From: an uncultured Pirellulales bacterium
GTDB taxonomy: Bacteria > Planctomycetota > Planctomycetia > Pirellulales > Thermoguttaceae
Assembly: GCA_938015445.1 (NCBI GenBank)
Contig: CALLPE010000005.1
Coordinates: 1-64,000, forward strand
Length of the DNA: 64,000 nt
Direction of reading: 5' to 3'
Part shown: in pieces, positions 35,161 to 44,883 of the stretch
Position numbering within the stretch: the first letter of the stretch is position 1
Layout: each line of letters starts with the position of its first letter
The notes under the pieces: generated by a model
Databases searched by the model: none
Told to the model about the DNA's origin: nothing
What the model saw: only the letters and a program-made list of their open reading frames with translations
Translations under genes and position numbers: made by a program

Positions 35161-36837
35161 TCATTTCTCCGCGGCTTTGTAGCCCAGTAGCAACAAGGCA
35201 GGATTGACCGCGGCGACTTTGCTATCGGCCGCTGGATTGGCCGACGGGCCGGTCGCCGGGCTGGACTCGCCCAGCGTGCGCAGCGGCGGCGGCAACGGCG
35301 CAGCAACCGATGGCATACTAGTGGGCTGATTGTACACCAGTTGGCCCCGGACTGGTCTTCGGCCAAGGTGCGCCACTGCGCCCGACTGCCCTACGCCATG
35401 GCCTTGCCCAGCTACCGGGACTAGTGACCCTGGCGACTCCCGTAGACGCGTTTGGGCGGCTTGCTGCGCGAGGCGTTCGGAGAGCGTGGGCAAGTTTGGA
35501 TTGCGTTCGGCCGGGCCGGCGGCGGTTTTGCCCTCGGTCGCGCTGATCGCCGCTGTAGGACCGGCTGCCGAGCGCTGAGCAGAACTTGCCTGGACGCCGT
35601 TAGCACTTATCCCAGATGTTTTGCTCTTGGTGGTGGCGACGACCCTGGACGAAGCCGCTTGCACATCGTGCCCCTTCGCACTGTCGGCGCCGTGTGCGCT
35701 GGGCTTTGGCTGCGCCACGTTCTGTAGCAGTGCTTTGTCCGGGGCGGAACTGGCCGCGCGGTCGTGAGCACTGCGGGAATCGGTTTGGCCAGGTGGCGAA
35801 GACGGACGTGCAGCGTCCTTAGTTTGCGCTACCAAGGCACTGGTGGCACTGGGGTTGCCTAGGGTTAGCCGAACGGCGATGTCGGTCGCGCCCCGCTGGG
35901 CCGACTGCCGGATGGCCCCAGCATTTGCGCCAGTGTTGTAGGTTGCCGCGGTGGTAAGCTGGGTGATGTCAACGGCGGCATTTCCGGTTCGTGCTTGCAC
36001 ACCGTGGCTGACCGTTGGGCCTTGCGATGACGTTACGTTCCCGGCCATTCCGCTTGTCGTCGCCAAGCCGTCGCTTGCGCCTCTGGCTCGCGGCCGGCTT
36101 TGGTCCAGCGTTTGCGGCGTCGGCGGTTTGGGTGGGATAGGTTCTTCGCGGGAAGGCGACGGTGACGGTTGCCCGCTCGGTTTTTCGGGTTCGCTCGGTA
36201 TGTTAGAGTCGGTCGGCTTGCCGGGTTTGGTAGATGTGTCGGGGTGGAACGGCTTGTCGGGTGTAACCTTCTGGGGCAGTCCGTTTCGCTGCGACTGACC
36301 GGCGGAAGAGTCTTTGCCGTTATGTTTCTGCTGCGGTTTGTCAGCGCCGTTCAAGCCGTTCAAAGGGATGGGAGATGGCGGCGCGCCTAACGGCCCGGGC
36401 TGAGTCGAAGGCATCGGCTCAGGAGGCAGTGGGGCAGGTTCGGACGATTTTTTGCTCTTGGCGGGCGAAGGCGGTGCGGGTATCGCATCGTATGGCGCAG
36501 TGGGCAGCGTTGGCAGGGGTACACTTTCGGGCGGGCGTTCCGGAGCGATTTGAGGTTGTAGGTCGTCGGGCAAACTGTCGGGCGGAGGACACAACGGACA
36601 GGTGTCCGGCCATGTCATCCAGCGAGTCGGCTGGTATCCGTAGCAAACCGGGTCCAGCACTTGCCGACGGTGCGTGCAGACCGGCGGTTGACCAGTCGGG
36701 CTGGGCACGCTGCGCGGTCCGCCGCCAAACGGCCCCCACGAGTATTGAATGGCGCAGCCACCAGTGCCCGCGACCACCCCCAAGGCAAGTCCGAATACAA
36801 CCAGCACACTGGGTCTGGATTTCCTAGTGGTAGCCAT
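35161..36837 (-). CDS. Proline/serine-rich lipoprotein of unknown function
   Basis: A 558-residue protein from the ATG at 36837. It has a signal sequence with a lipobox-like GTGGC near residue 27, then IQYSWGPFGGGP and a cysteine-containing module (CTHRRQVLDPVCYGYQPT and WPDTCPLCPPP). The rest is low-complexity Pro/Ser/Thr/Gln/Ala sequence with no fold visible. The Cys module resembles one found in planctomycete lipoproteins. It is probably an extended surface or cell-wall-spanning protein. The next gene upstream on the same strand is a Wza-like export protein, about 250 bp away. Confidence 0.7.
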   Translation of the reverse strand: MATTRKSRPSVLVVFGLALGVVAGTGGCAIQYSWGPFGGGPRSVPSPTGQPPVCTHRRQVLDPVCYGYQPTRWMTWPDTCPLCPPPDSLPDDLQPQIAPERPPESVPLPTLPTAPYDAIPAPPSPAKSKKSSEPAPLPPEPMPSTQPGPLGAPPSPIPLNGLNGADKPQQKHNGKDSSAGQSQRNGLPQKVTPDKPFHPDTSTKPGKPTDSNIPSEPEKPSGQPSPSPSREEPIPPKPPTPQTLDQSRPRARGASDGLATTSGMAGNVTSSQGPTVSHGVQARTGNAAVDITQLTTAATYNTGANAGAIRQSAQRGATDIAVRLTLGNPSATSALVAQTKDAARPSSPPGQTDSRSAHDRAASSAPDKALLQNVAQPKPSAHGADSAKGHDVQAASSRVVATTKSKTSGISANGVQASSAQRSAAGPTAAISATEGKTAAGPAERNPNLPTLSERLAQQAAQTRLRESPGSLVPVAGQGHGVGQSGAVAHLGRRPVRGQLVYNQPTSMPSVAAPLPPPLRTLGESSPATGPSANPAADSKVAAVNPALLLLGYKAAEK

Positions 36838-37055
36838 GATCACGATTATTAACTCCGGCACAAGATCGGCGGGAACGGGTTGCACAGGCTGCGGCCCGTG
36901 CCATAGCGGCCGAACCGAATCTTGCCCGGTTTGCCCCCCACCGTCATTACTATGTTTAGTAGCTCACTTAAGTTTTCTGCGTCCGATAGGACCCTTTCAC
37001 CTCGCCATCACCCCAACAATCCATTGCGGCTTGGCGAGTGCCGCATTGTAACTAG

Positions 37056-37086
37056 GCGGCTATCGCCGAGCTGTGGCTCGAGCCGC
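37056..37086 (-). terminator. Hairpin directly after the Wza-like gene
   Basis: Stem GCGGCT/AGCCGC continues through a 5-nt bulge into CGAGC/GCTCG with a 4-nt loop, at the stop codon of the export gene. There is no T-run, so factor-independent termination is only possible. Confidence 0.4.
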
Positions 37087-38207
37087 TAGAAGTTCGAGCC
37101 AGGATTGCCGCCGCCGCGCAGCACATTACCCGAGAATCGCGTTGTCGTTCCCACCCCCAACAGCGAGAATCCCATGATCCGCTCCAAGGGTGCGGTAAGC
37201 TTGGCCAGCTTGTTGTCGAAGGCCACCAAGCGGTCTTCGGCGATGAACACGCGATCGCCAGGCATAAGCTGGTAATTGGTGCTGGCGGATGCCTGGGCGG
37301 TGATTTCTTCCCACTTTACGGGTAGGATTTGCATTTGACCGGGGACGTCGGTGGGGCGGGCAACCCAGATGCGCGTCGATGACACGGCGCCCAGCCCGTT
37401 GATCTCCGAAATAGCGTCCAACACCGTCTCGTTGCCCTTGATGGGGAAGCGGTAAACCCCGTCGCCCAGTCCGGCCCCCTGTGTAACTACGTAATACACC
37501 TTGCTGTTGTAGGCGTACACGTTCAGCGAGATTTCCGGATCTTCGAGGAACTGGGACAGGTGCCGCTCGATGGCCTGCTTTGCTTGGGCGATGGTCATGC
37601 CCACCACCATCACGCTGCCATAACTTCCCAGCGTGACCGTGCCATCGGGAGCAACCAAGTGTTCGCCAGCAATTTGCTGCATGCCGGCGAAACCGGCCAG
37701 ACTGACCGAGACTATCGGCTCGCGCAGATAGTTCTTCAAGTGTTTGGCAATTTCCTCTTGGGCCTGCTCGACCGTCAGACCGGCGACGCGCACTGCTCCG
37801 TACGGATGACCCAGTCGCACTACTCCGCCCAGCTCGACCGGATACACCTGCGAGATGGGCGCCTCGGTCAAGGTCCCCTCGACGTGTATGAACAGCGCGT
37901 CGTTGGTCCTCAGCCGGTACGGTTGTTTAGGCACCAGGTGTACCGCCTCGATAACCAGCACGTCTGGCGGTTCGATGACGTACGGGGGCAACACGGTTTT
38001 GTACAATTCACGGGGTATTGTGTTGGGGGCAGGCATCATGGTCACTGGCTTGCGCGCCTGTGGGCCAGAAAGCTGAGCGCCGGTCTGTACCACGCCGGCC
38101 ACTGCGTCTGGCGCAGGCGGATTGGCCGTGTGGCAGCCGCTTGATATAGCCATGACCGCCAAACTCAACGCTGCGTACATCACGCTGAAGGTATTACGAG
38201 TAGTCAT
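37086..38207 (-). CDS. Wza-like polysaccharide export lipoprotein
   Basis: A 373-residue protein from the ATG at 38207. It has a lipoprotein signal (hydrophobic core then SSGC at about 25). A Poly_export domain follows (YVIEPPDVLVIEAVHLVP, then DGTVTLGSYGSVMVVGMT), and two SLBB-type beta-grasp segments (GLTVEQAQEEIAKHLKNY and MTIAQAKQAIERHLSQF). A C-terminal part with LMPGDRVFIAED completes the typical order. It should form the outer-envelope channel for exopolysaccharide. No capsule synthesis genes are nearby except the DegT/Gfo genes 17 kb away, so it looks like a stand-alone export gene. Confidence 0.92.
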   Translation of the reverse strand: MTTRNTFSVMYAALSLAVMAISSGCHTANPPAPDAVAGVVQTGAQLSGPQARKPVTMMPAPNTIPRELYKTVLPPYVIEPPDVLVIEAVHLVPKQPYRLRTNDALFIHVEGTLTEAPISQVYPVELGGVVRLGHPYGAVRVAGLTVEQAQEEIAKHLKNYLREPIVSVSLAGFAGMQQIAGEHLVAPDGTVTLGSYGSVMVVGMTIAQAKQAIERHLSQFLEDPEISLNVYAYNSKVYYVVTQGAGLGDGVYRFPIKGNETVLDAISEINGLGAVSSTRIWVARPTDVPGQMQILPVKWEEITAQASASTNYQLMPGDRVFIAEDRLVAFDNKLAKLTAPLERIMGFSLLGVGTTTRFSGNVLRGGGNPGSNF

Positions 38208-38750
38208 AGCGACTTGCAATCCCGCTCGATTGAGACCACCAAGTATCGTGCCGCTGAGGCTGGCAACACACTTCTTGCCAGTTGCGCCAACGATAAACCT
38301 GCCAACAATCACCGCAATACAAGCCCTTGCTCCCGCAAGGCCGAAAAACAACACTTTGCACCGGCCCGGCCCTGCCGCAGCCGCAGCGCACAAGCTATCG
38401 AGCACAGAACCGGCCGCTGGTTTTGGGCACGAGGCCGCCTGTGCGAAAAACCTGATGCGACATCACCCCCACGTTCAGGTGGAATGCGTATCATCAGTTG
38501 CTATATACCCGACGACGCGAATACGGCGTTCTTCCCATACTTTCGTCACAAAGATTGCAAGTCATTCAGTCAGAAACACCAGGGAACCCCAACTTGCTTT
38601 GTTTCGTGCCCGCAACCGGGGGAGTGACGATGGATAGGTCGGTTGCGGGGCTATGTGGCAACAGGGCAAAAGGAATCGGCCGGACAAGATGGGAAGAGTT
38701 TTTCGGGCCGCCAAGCCGGTTGTAAGGGGGTACTCAGCTCGGCCGTCTGC
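38208..38750. other. Intergenic gap, no gene seen
   Basis: Lies between the RND exporter stop and the Wza-like start, both minus strand. The open frame extending upstream of the Wza-like ATG has no ribosome-binding site and no family resemblance. No repeat or clear promoter was recognised. Confidence 0.5.
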
Positions 38751-41492
38751 TCATGCTGCGCGCCGGCAGGACTGTGGCGTTGGCTGCTGTTGTGGAAGTG
38801 TTTCAGCGGTAGTCTGCACGGCACCCCGGTGGCTGACAAATCGACCCCATAGCAGCAAAATGCTCGGCAACACCAGCGAACTTATCAGACAGCAGCCCAT
38901 GGCCAGTGTCATCGTTCGCCCCAGACTTTGCAGCCCGCGGTGCGTAGCAATCATCAGTGTGGCAAAGCCGACCATAGTAGTCAGCGTGTTGACGACGATC
39001 GAGAGCGACGTCGATGGGCTGACCCGTTTGTACTGGGCGGCTTGATCGCGGAAGTCGTGCACCAGATGCACTCCGCATTCTACGCTGATGCCGATGAAAA
39101 ACGGCAACAAGAGCATGTTGGCCGGGTTGAGCGGAATATCCAGCAGTCCCATCAAACCGAACAGTTGCAACATGCCTAATCCGGTGGGAACCAGAGCCAG
39201 CAGCGTGTGGCTGACGCTTCGGTAGTCCAGGAAAACTAGCGGCAGAATCGCCACCAGGGCCAGCACAGCGGCTAGTTCGTAGCTTTGCTTCATCTGCCGC
39301 GAGGCTTCGTAAATTTGCAGCGGATTGCCTGTGGCCTCCGGGTCCACCGAGCGCACCTGCTCGACGAACTGCCGCATGGCTCCCATGTCCCAGATGCTTC
39401 CCCGGGCGTAAACCTTCTGGAGCAATCGCCCACCGTGGCCGACGAAACGCACGACCACTGCTGCGGGCATATCGCCCGGGTGCGGTGGCTGCGGGTTCGA
39501 GGCTTCGTAAAGCATGCGTAGGCGCGCCAACAGTTCCTCGATTGCCCGGTGTTGGAACTCGGTAAGGCGGCGCTGGCATTCGGCCGGCGGGATGCGCGCG
39601 ATCGCCTCGCGCAGCGCTGCCAATCGAGTGGCCAAATGGCCGCTGCGGTCCGCTTGGGCCAAGAGCATCGCGCCACCGAAGAGTTTTTCCAGGTCGGCCA
39701 GCGCCACGGCGGGCAGTTGCAATGGCCTGTCGGGCAGTGCCGCCAGTTGGCGGCGGATGTCCTCGATCAACGGCTGTTTCTGCGATACGTGTTCCGGAAA
39801 CAGCATCGCCAAATCTTCCACCCGTTCCACTGAGGGCAAGGCAAGGAACTGCTCTTGCCGGGCGCGAAGCTGTTCGGGCGAGTCGGCCATCGACAGTGCG
39901 TAGTAGGCACTGCGGCTGAGCTGCTGACAGAGGCGCTGCTCCAATTCCACGCTCTCCAGGCCAACCGGCTGCATTTTCAGCAGATTGTGGTCGTACCACA
40001 GGCTGGGCAATCCCAGGGCCAACACCCCAGTGCCGGCCAAAACGACCGCCAAGGTGGCACGAGGCCTGTTGAACACCGGCGAGAACCAGTCGCTCAGGTC
40101 CAACAAGGCAGGAATGGTCTTCAGCGGCCAGCGGCGGTCGGCCAGTTGGATCATGGCTGGCAGCGTTATCACCTGAGCGGCCCAACACAGCAGTATGCCG
40201 CAGCCGGCGATGATGCCCAACTGCGCAACGCCGGAGAACTCCGTCAGTCCCGCCGCGAAAAACGCCAGCGCCGAAGTGATCGCCCCGGTCGTCAGCGCCG
40301 GCGCAAGGCTGCGCACGGTTTGCAACAGTGCATCGCGGGCGGTGTCGCAGTGCTGACGTGTTTGAAGGTACCTCGAGACGTAGTATACGCCGTAGTCGAT
40401 CCCCAAGCCGAACAGCACCGAGCCGAAGGCGATGCTCAGTATCGTCACGTAGCCGATCACCAGTGTCACGCAGGCGCACGCCCAGATCATGCCCACCAGC
40501 AAAGCCAGCATGGCCATGGTCGAATGCCGCCAGGCGCCGAAGGCGATGACCATCACCGCCAGCACACCCAAAAACGAAAGCACCGTGGCGACCGACATGG
40601 AGCGTTCGCTGGCGCGCATTTCGTCGTTTTCGATGATCGGCAGCCCGGTCAGTCCGATCTTCACTTCCGGCCGTGCAGCCTTGATTGGCTCCAGAAGTGC
40701 TCTTAGGGCGTCGATAGAAGCGGAGTTGCGAGCGAAGCTGCTTTCGTCCCGTTCGGCCAACCGCAAGAGCACGAAGCCCAGCCGGCCCTCGTTCTCCAGC
40801 AGATAGGTGGATTGGATGTCTGCCAAGCCGTTGTGCTGGGGGCCGATCGCCGGCCAGGGAGAAACGTACTGGGGCGGTTCCTGGAACACAGCCGCTAGGC
40901 TGGCGCTGAAACGGTCCATCTGCGCCAGCATATTCGTGATAAGCTGCTGTTGCTCGGCCGGCGGTGCGCCGTGCGTCGGCGTCAGCATCGCGTTACCGAT
41001 GGTTGCCAATCCCAGCGGCCCCCACTCGCCTCGGAGCAGCGGCTCAAGTTGTGCAAGCTGGGCGCGGATGGCCGACAGCTCCTCGACGCTCAGGTAGTAC
41101 AGTCCCTTGGAGCGGATGCCGGTGAAGTCTATCTTCCCCAGCACGGCTTCAAACAGATCGGGACGCTGCGACAAAGCGTTCAAAACGTCCTCTATGGCCG
41201 GGAGGACCTGCTGCGGCCCGGGACCTTCGACCACGATTACCACATCTTCTTTGTCGCCGAAGTGTTTTGTGTACTCTATCCACCGGCGGTTGAAGTCGCT
41301 GCGCGGGTTGAGCAGCTCGGCGCGGCTGGTACGGAACTGGAGTTTGGCGGCCGTCAGGGCGATTGCCCCCAAGGCCGTTACCCCCACCAGCGCCAGCGTG
41401 GCAACAGGAAAGCGGGTAATCAAGTCGGTCAGCCACACCAGGGGCCGGACCACTGGCGACGGGTTCTCATGTGGCATCCACTGCCCGCTCAT
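38751..41492 (-). CDS. RND/MMPL-family exporter (HpnN-like)
   Basis: A 913-residue membrane protein with the two-half RND layout. Each half has one helix, a large exterior domain, then a bundle of about five helices (first bundle about 300-450, second about 735-890). The acidic region after the first helix (ELLNPRSDFNRRWIEYTKHFGDKEDVVIVVEG) and LFGLGIDYGVYY in the helix bundle are typical of MMPL transporters, including the hopanoid exporter HpnN. GISVECGVHLVHDF is the matching motif in the second half. It probably exports lipids or hydrophobic compounds using the proton gradient. No membrane-fusion partner gene is adjacent. Confidence 0.9.
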   Translation of the reverse strand: MSGQWMPHENPSPVVRPLVWLTDLITRFPVATLALVGVTALGAIALTAAKLQFRTSRAELLNPRSDFNRRWIEYTKHFGDKEDVVIVVEGPGPQQVLPAIEDVLNALSQRPDLFEAVLGKIDFTGIRSKGLYYLSVEELSAIRAQLAQLEPLLRGEWGPLGLATIGNAMLTPTHGAPPAEQQQLITNMLAQMDRFSASLAAVFQEPPQYVSPWPAIGPQHNGLADIQSTYLLENEGRLGFVLLRLAERDESSFARNSASIDALRALLEPIKAARPEVKIGLTGLPIIENDEMRASERSMSVATVLSFLGVLAVMVIAFGAWRHSTMAMLALLVGMIWACACVTLVIGYVTILSIAFGSVLFGLGIDYGVYYVSRYLQTRQHCDTARDALLQTVRSLAPALTTGAITSALAFFAAGLTEFSGVAQLGIIAGCGILLCWAAQVITLPAMIQLADRRWPLKTIPALLDLSDWFSPVFNRPRATLAVVLAGTGVLALGLPSLWYDHNLLKMQPVGLESVELEQRLCQQLSRSAYYALSMADSPEQLRARQEQFLALPSVERVEDLAMLFPEHVSQKQPLIEDIRRQLAALPDRPLQLPAVALADLEKLFGGAMLLAQADRSGHLATRLAALREAIARIPPAECQRRLTEFQHRAIEELLARLRMLYEASNPQPPHPGDMPAAVVVRFVGHGGRLLQKVYARGSIWDMGAMRQFVEQVRSVDPEATGNPLQIYEASRQMKQSYELAAVLALVAILPLVFLDYRSVSHTLLALVPTGLGMLQLFGLMGLLDIPLNPANMLLLPFFIGISVECGVHLVHDFRDQAAQYKRVSPSTSLSIVVNTLTTMVGFATLMIATHRGLQSLGRTMTLAMGCCLISSLVLPSILLLWGRFVSHRGAVQTTAETLPQQQPTPQSCRRAA

Positions 41493-41684
41493 AGCGTTCC
41501 TCGCAACTGCCGGGCCGGTTCACAGATGCCCGAGCTTAGCTTCCATCGCCTCCCGAAACATGACGGCTGGTAATGTAGGCAAAACAAAAAGTCTGGCGAA
41601 AGGCAGATGGGTGATTACGCGAACGGCTGGGCATTCTATCTGCATCCGCCGGTACCGCCAATATCAATCCACCGGAAGTTGCGG

Positions 41685-41936
41685 CTAGTCTTCCAGCCGC
41701 CGGCCTTGCTCGTCGTGTTCGTAGTTGAACCCCCAGGCAGCGAAGCTACGCTTGCTGCCTTGCAGCACGAAGCACTTTCCATCATCCGATACGCCTACCC
41801 ACGCATCCGCCCAACGGTTTGCTGGCCGGATGCCGCCAGAGGTTGCGCGGTGGGTGCGGCCTTCGCGCTGCCGACGACAAGCGGCGTGGCAAGCAAGCAG
41901 CGAATATTTGCTGCCGGGAGAGTTATTAAACAACAT
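41685..41936 (-). pseudogene. Remnant of the N-terminus of a GH5-like glycoside hydrolase
   Basis: Only about 50 residues look like protein: ANRWADAWVGVSDDG, KCFVLQGSKRSFAAWGFNYEH and DEQGRRLED, then an immediate stop. This matches the start of cellulase-type TIM-barrel hydrolases, where the text normally continues DYW and into the first barrel strand. The upstream part looks scrambled and lacks a good signal peptide. The barrel and catalytic glutamates are absent, and the next gene is an unrelated RND exporter. I read this as a deletion remnant. The start at 41936 is arbitrary. Confidence 0.5.
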
Positions 41937-42037
41937 TGACGCCGGCAAGGGCTTGCGGTTACCATCTTGCGGCTTCGTCAGCACATGGCTGCGGTCGTTT
42001 CGTGCCTGCCAAGACGATCTGAATGCGAACCCCGAAA

Positions 42038-42505
42038 ATGAATCCCAGTCAAATTCTACCGGGTTTGTTCGTGGGCGCATGTCCGATGCGCACCGACGAC
42101 ATCGATCATCTAAAAGCCGACTATGGCATCAACGCCATCTTGAACGTACAGACCGATCACGACTTCGATTATCTGGACCTGGACTTCACTCGGCTTGAAG
42201 CCCGGTGCAAGCAATTGGGCATCGAATTGCGTCGGGTACCGGTCCGCGATTTCGACGGTCTGGACCTTCAGCAGAAATTGCCCCAGTGCGTCGAAGTGCT
42301 CAACGCGCTGCTTTCTGCCGGACGCACCGTGTACGTGCATTGCAACCTGGGGATGGGCCGATCGCCCAGCGTGGTCGTTGCCTATTTGGTGTGGAAGCGT
42401 GGGTGGGATCTCGACGAGGCCGTCGATCACGTAACGCGCTGCCGCTCTTGCTCGCCCAACATCGAGGCCATCGTACTGGCCAGTCAGAACCGGGCGGCGG
42501 CATAA
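42038..42505 (+). CDS. Dual-specificity protein phosphatase
   Basis: A 155-residue protein from MNPSQILPGLFVG. The active-site loop is HCNLGMGRSPS (nucleophile C102, R108), and the general-acid region VRDFDGLD matches the usual Asp position. Length and layout match small bacterial dual-specificity phosphatases that dephosphorylate Ser/Thr/Tyr residues or phosphorylated sugars. No membrane helix is present. It lies about 400 bp upstream of the PduS-like gene on the same strand, with no evident functional link. Confidence 0.92.
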   Translation: MNPSQILPGLFVGACPMRTDDIDHLKADYGINAILNVQTDHDFDYLDLDFTRLEARCKQLGIELRRVPVRDFDGLDLQQKLPQCVEVLNALLSAGRTVYVHCNLGMGRSPSVVVAYLVWKRGWDLDEAVDHVTRCRSCSPNIEAIVLASQNRAAA

Positions 42506-42904
42506 CGATGGTCGCGTTCTGCTCGGCGGCGGTCGTCGCGCCCCATGCTTTTACATCCGGTGTTCCATTGGATTCGGCGAGAGCTATCGCGGCGCAGCGT
42601 CTGGCCGCATAGCACACCGCTCGGCTTGAAAAAAACAGCCTGAAGCGATCGTCCCGCGGATGTGCTCCGCACTGCGGCCCCAGAGAGCCGATGCCCCGCA
42701 ATGTTCGTGCTGCCGTGTTTGCCGCTGGATTATCTGGCGATCGTGCCGAACCGCTACGAATTCGGGCAATCCTAGTCCGTACGACCAAACCACATTCGCC
42801 AGCACTTGATGTATACTAGATAGACTGCTTTCCTCGCTGTTGAGCGGCGCCGAATGGCCGCCGACGCTGTTATCGGGCAGCGTCCGCGCACAGACAACGA
42901 TGCA
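42506..42904. other. Intergenic gap upstream of the PduS-like gene
   Basis: No gene seen. A TATACT sequence at 42812-42817 could be a -10 box for the PduS/PduT pair, but no matching -35 box is visible. Confidence 0.4.
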
Positions 42905-44239
42905 ATGGCTAACATCACCAAAGAAGACGTTTACGAAGCGGGCGTGGTTGGGGCTGGCGGGGCGGGTTTCCCTACCCACGTAAAACTATCCGGCCGGGCC
43001 GACTCCCTGCTGCTGAACGCCGCCGAATGCGAGCCACTGCTGCACAAAGACAAGGAAGTTTTGCGCCATTACGCCGACCTGGTTGTCGAAGGCATGACTG
43101 CCGCAATGCGCTTGGTAGGCGCTTCTACCGGGCGCATCGGGATCAAAGACAAATATCACGACGTAATCGATCTGCTCCGCCGCAATCTTCCCGCTGCCAT
43201 CGACGTGGTGCCCCTGCGCGACACTTATCCGGCAGGCGACGAGTTCATTTTGGTTTACGATTGTTTGGGGCGAGTGGTGCCCCCAGGGGCCATCCCGCTG
43301 GCTGTTGGCGCAGTGGTGATCAACGTAGAAACGGCGATGAACGTGGCCCTGGCCGCCCGGCAGCCGGTGACGGAAAAGTATCTGACCATCGCCGGCGCAG
43401 TTGCCGAGCCGGTGACGTTACGCGTTCCCGTGGGAGTTACCCTGGCCGAGTGCGTAGCTGCCGCCGGCGGAGCGACCACGCCGGAGCCGCAATACATGGT
43501 CGGCGGCGTAATGATGGGCTACTTGGAAGAGAACCACAACGCCCTGGTCGATAAAACCACCGGCGGAGTCGTGGTGCTGCCGGCCGAGCACGTGGTGGTG
43601 CGACGTCGCCGACAGGACTGGCAGCAGATCGTCCGTATCGGCCGCAGCGCCTGCGATCAGTGCAGCTATTGCACCGAGCTTTGTCCGCGCTGGCTGCTGG
43701 GGCATCCGATCGAGCCGCATCGGGCCATGCGCAGCCTGGGGTTCAACTTGGTAGGCGAGGCCAACGTGGTTGGTACGGCCTTTTGTTGCGAGTGCAATCT
43801 GTGCAGCCTCTATTCTTGCCCGGAAGACCTGGATCCAAAGAACGTCTGCACGCAGAACAAGCGGCGTTTGGCGGCCGAAAAGCGCCGCTGGGAAAACCCT
43901 CCCTTCAGTCCCCAGCGCGCCGATGCGCATTTAGAAAACCGCAAAGCCCCCATGGCGCGGCTGATGCACAAGCTGGGCCTGAGTGGTTTTCGCAACCTCG
44001 GGCCGCTGCGGGAGCAGACGCTGAAGGCTGCTAGAGTGGGCGTCAAGCTCAAACAACACATCGGCTCGCCTTGCCAGCCGGTAGTGGAACCAGGCCAACG
44101 CGTGACCAAAGGGCAAGTCGTGGGCCGACCGCCCATCAGCGACGGAAAGCCGGCCCTTGGCGCGCCGGTACATGCTTCCATCGATGGTGTGGTGAAATCG
44201 GTGGCCGATGGCGTAGTGTGGATCGAAGCAGCCGGGTGA
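42905..44239 (+). CDS. pduS: PduS-like RnfC-family electron-transfer protein
   Basis: A 444-residue protein from the ATG at 42905 (MANITKEDVYEAGVVGAGG). The N-terminal NADH/FMN domain has GAGGAGFPTHVKL and LLLNAAECEPLL. An SLBB domain follows, then two [4Fe-4S] motifs (CDQCSYCTELCP and CECNLCSLYSCP). The C-terminus is a lipoyl-like beta hammerhead (HIGSPCQPVVEPGQRVTKGQVVG). This is the PduS arrangement: a flavin and Fe-S protein that reduces cobalamin or passes electrons in bacterial microcompartments. The next gene, 83 bp away, encodes a PduT-like shell protein, which supports the PduS assignment over RnfC. Confidence 0.88.
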   Translation: MANITKEDVYEAGVVGAGGAGFPTHVKLSGRADSLLLNAAECEPLLHKDKEVLRHYADLVVEGMTAAMRLVGASTGRIGIKDKYHDVIDLLRRNLPAAIDVVPLRDTYPAGDEFILVYDCLGRVVPPGAIPLAVGAVVINVETAMNVALAARQPVTEKYLTIAGAVAEPVTLRVPVGVTLAECVAAAGGATTPEPQYMVGGVMMGYLEENHNALVDKTTGGVVVLPAEHVVVRRRRQDWQQIVRIGRSACDQCSYCTELCPRWLLGHPIEPHRAMRSLGFNLVGEANVVGTAFCCECNLCSLYSCPEDLDPKNVCTQNKRRLAAEKRRWENPPFSPQRADAHLENRKAPMARLMHKLGLSGFRNLGPLREQTLKAARVGVKLKQHIGSPCQPVVEPGQRVTKGQVVGRPPISDGKPALGAPVHASIDGVVKSVADGVVWIEAAG

Positions 44240-44322
44240 AAGCCGGCATGTCGCCGCCGCCCCACCCGGCTGGCTGCTGCAAAATCAACCCTTAGCAAAA
44301 CAGCCCAGGAGACCGTTGCGGC

Positions 44323-44883
44323 ATGAGCAGTCCAAAGTCAGTCGGGGCCATCGAACTTTCGAGCATCGGCATCGGTTACCGCATCGAAGACGAGATGCTC
44401 AAAGCGGCGAAGGTGGAGCTGCTGGTAGCGCGGACGATTTGCTCGGGCAAGTACCTGATCATCGTCGGCGGTAGCGTCAGCGACGTAGAGGCGGCAATCC
44501 GCGTCGGATTGCAAACCGCCGGCGAGGCGATCATCGATCATCTGGTGGTACCCAATGTTCACGAATCGGTGTTCCCGGCGCTTGGACAGTCGGTGGTGCT
44601 CGACGGCCCGCTTCCTGGCGCGCTGGGCGTGGTAGAAACCTTCAGCGGTGTGAGCGTGGTGGCGGCTGCCGACTGCGCGGCCAAAGCGGCGCGGGTCACG
44701 CTGCTGCGCATTCATGTGGCCATGGCCCTGGGCGGAAAAGGATTATGCCTGATGACCGGCAGCGTGGCCGACGTTCAGGCCGGCGTTCGGGCCGCAGCCG
44801 AAGAAGCCCGGCGGCGGGGCTTGCTGGTATCGGAAGTGGTAATTGCCCGTCCCAGTCGGGAACTGCTGGAAGAGTACCTGTAG
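44323..44883 (+). CDS. pduT: PduT-like trimeric microcompartment shell protein (BMC-T)
   Basis: A 186-residue protein with two tandem BMC domains (about 6-90 and 97-183: VGAIELSSIGIGYRIEDEML and LGVVETFSGVSVVAAADCAA). Such proteins form pseudohexameric trimers in the shell. In PduT a cysteine near the central pore binds a [4Fe-4S] cluster shared by three subunits. Here C40 in RTICSGKYL lies in the matching KTICPGK context, so cluster binding is likely. Together with PduS it would form an electron path across the shell. No other shell or enzyme gene of a microcompartment is in the window. Confidence 0.93.
   Translation: MSSPKSVGAIELSSIGIGYRIEDEMLKAAKVELLVARTICSGKYLIIVGGSVSDVEAAIRVGLQTAGEAIIDHLVVPNVHESVFPALGQSVVLDGPLPGALGVVETFSGVSVVAAADCAAKAARVTLLRIHVAMALGGKGLCLMTGSVADVQAGVRAAAEEARRRGLLVSEVVIARPSRELLEEYL

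Noticed and set aside
42905..44239. RnfC of an Rnf complex
   Set aside because: No other rnf gene is present and the next gene is a PduT-like shell protein, so PduS is the better fit.
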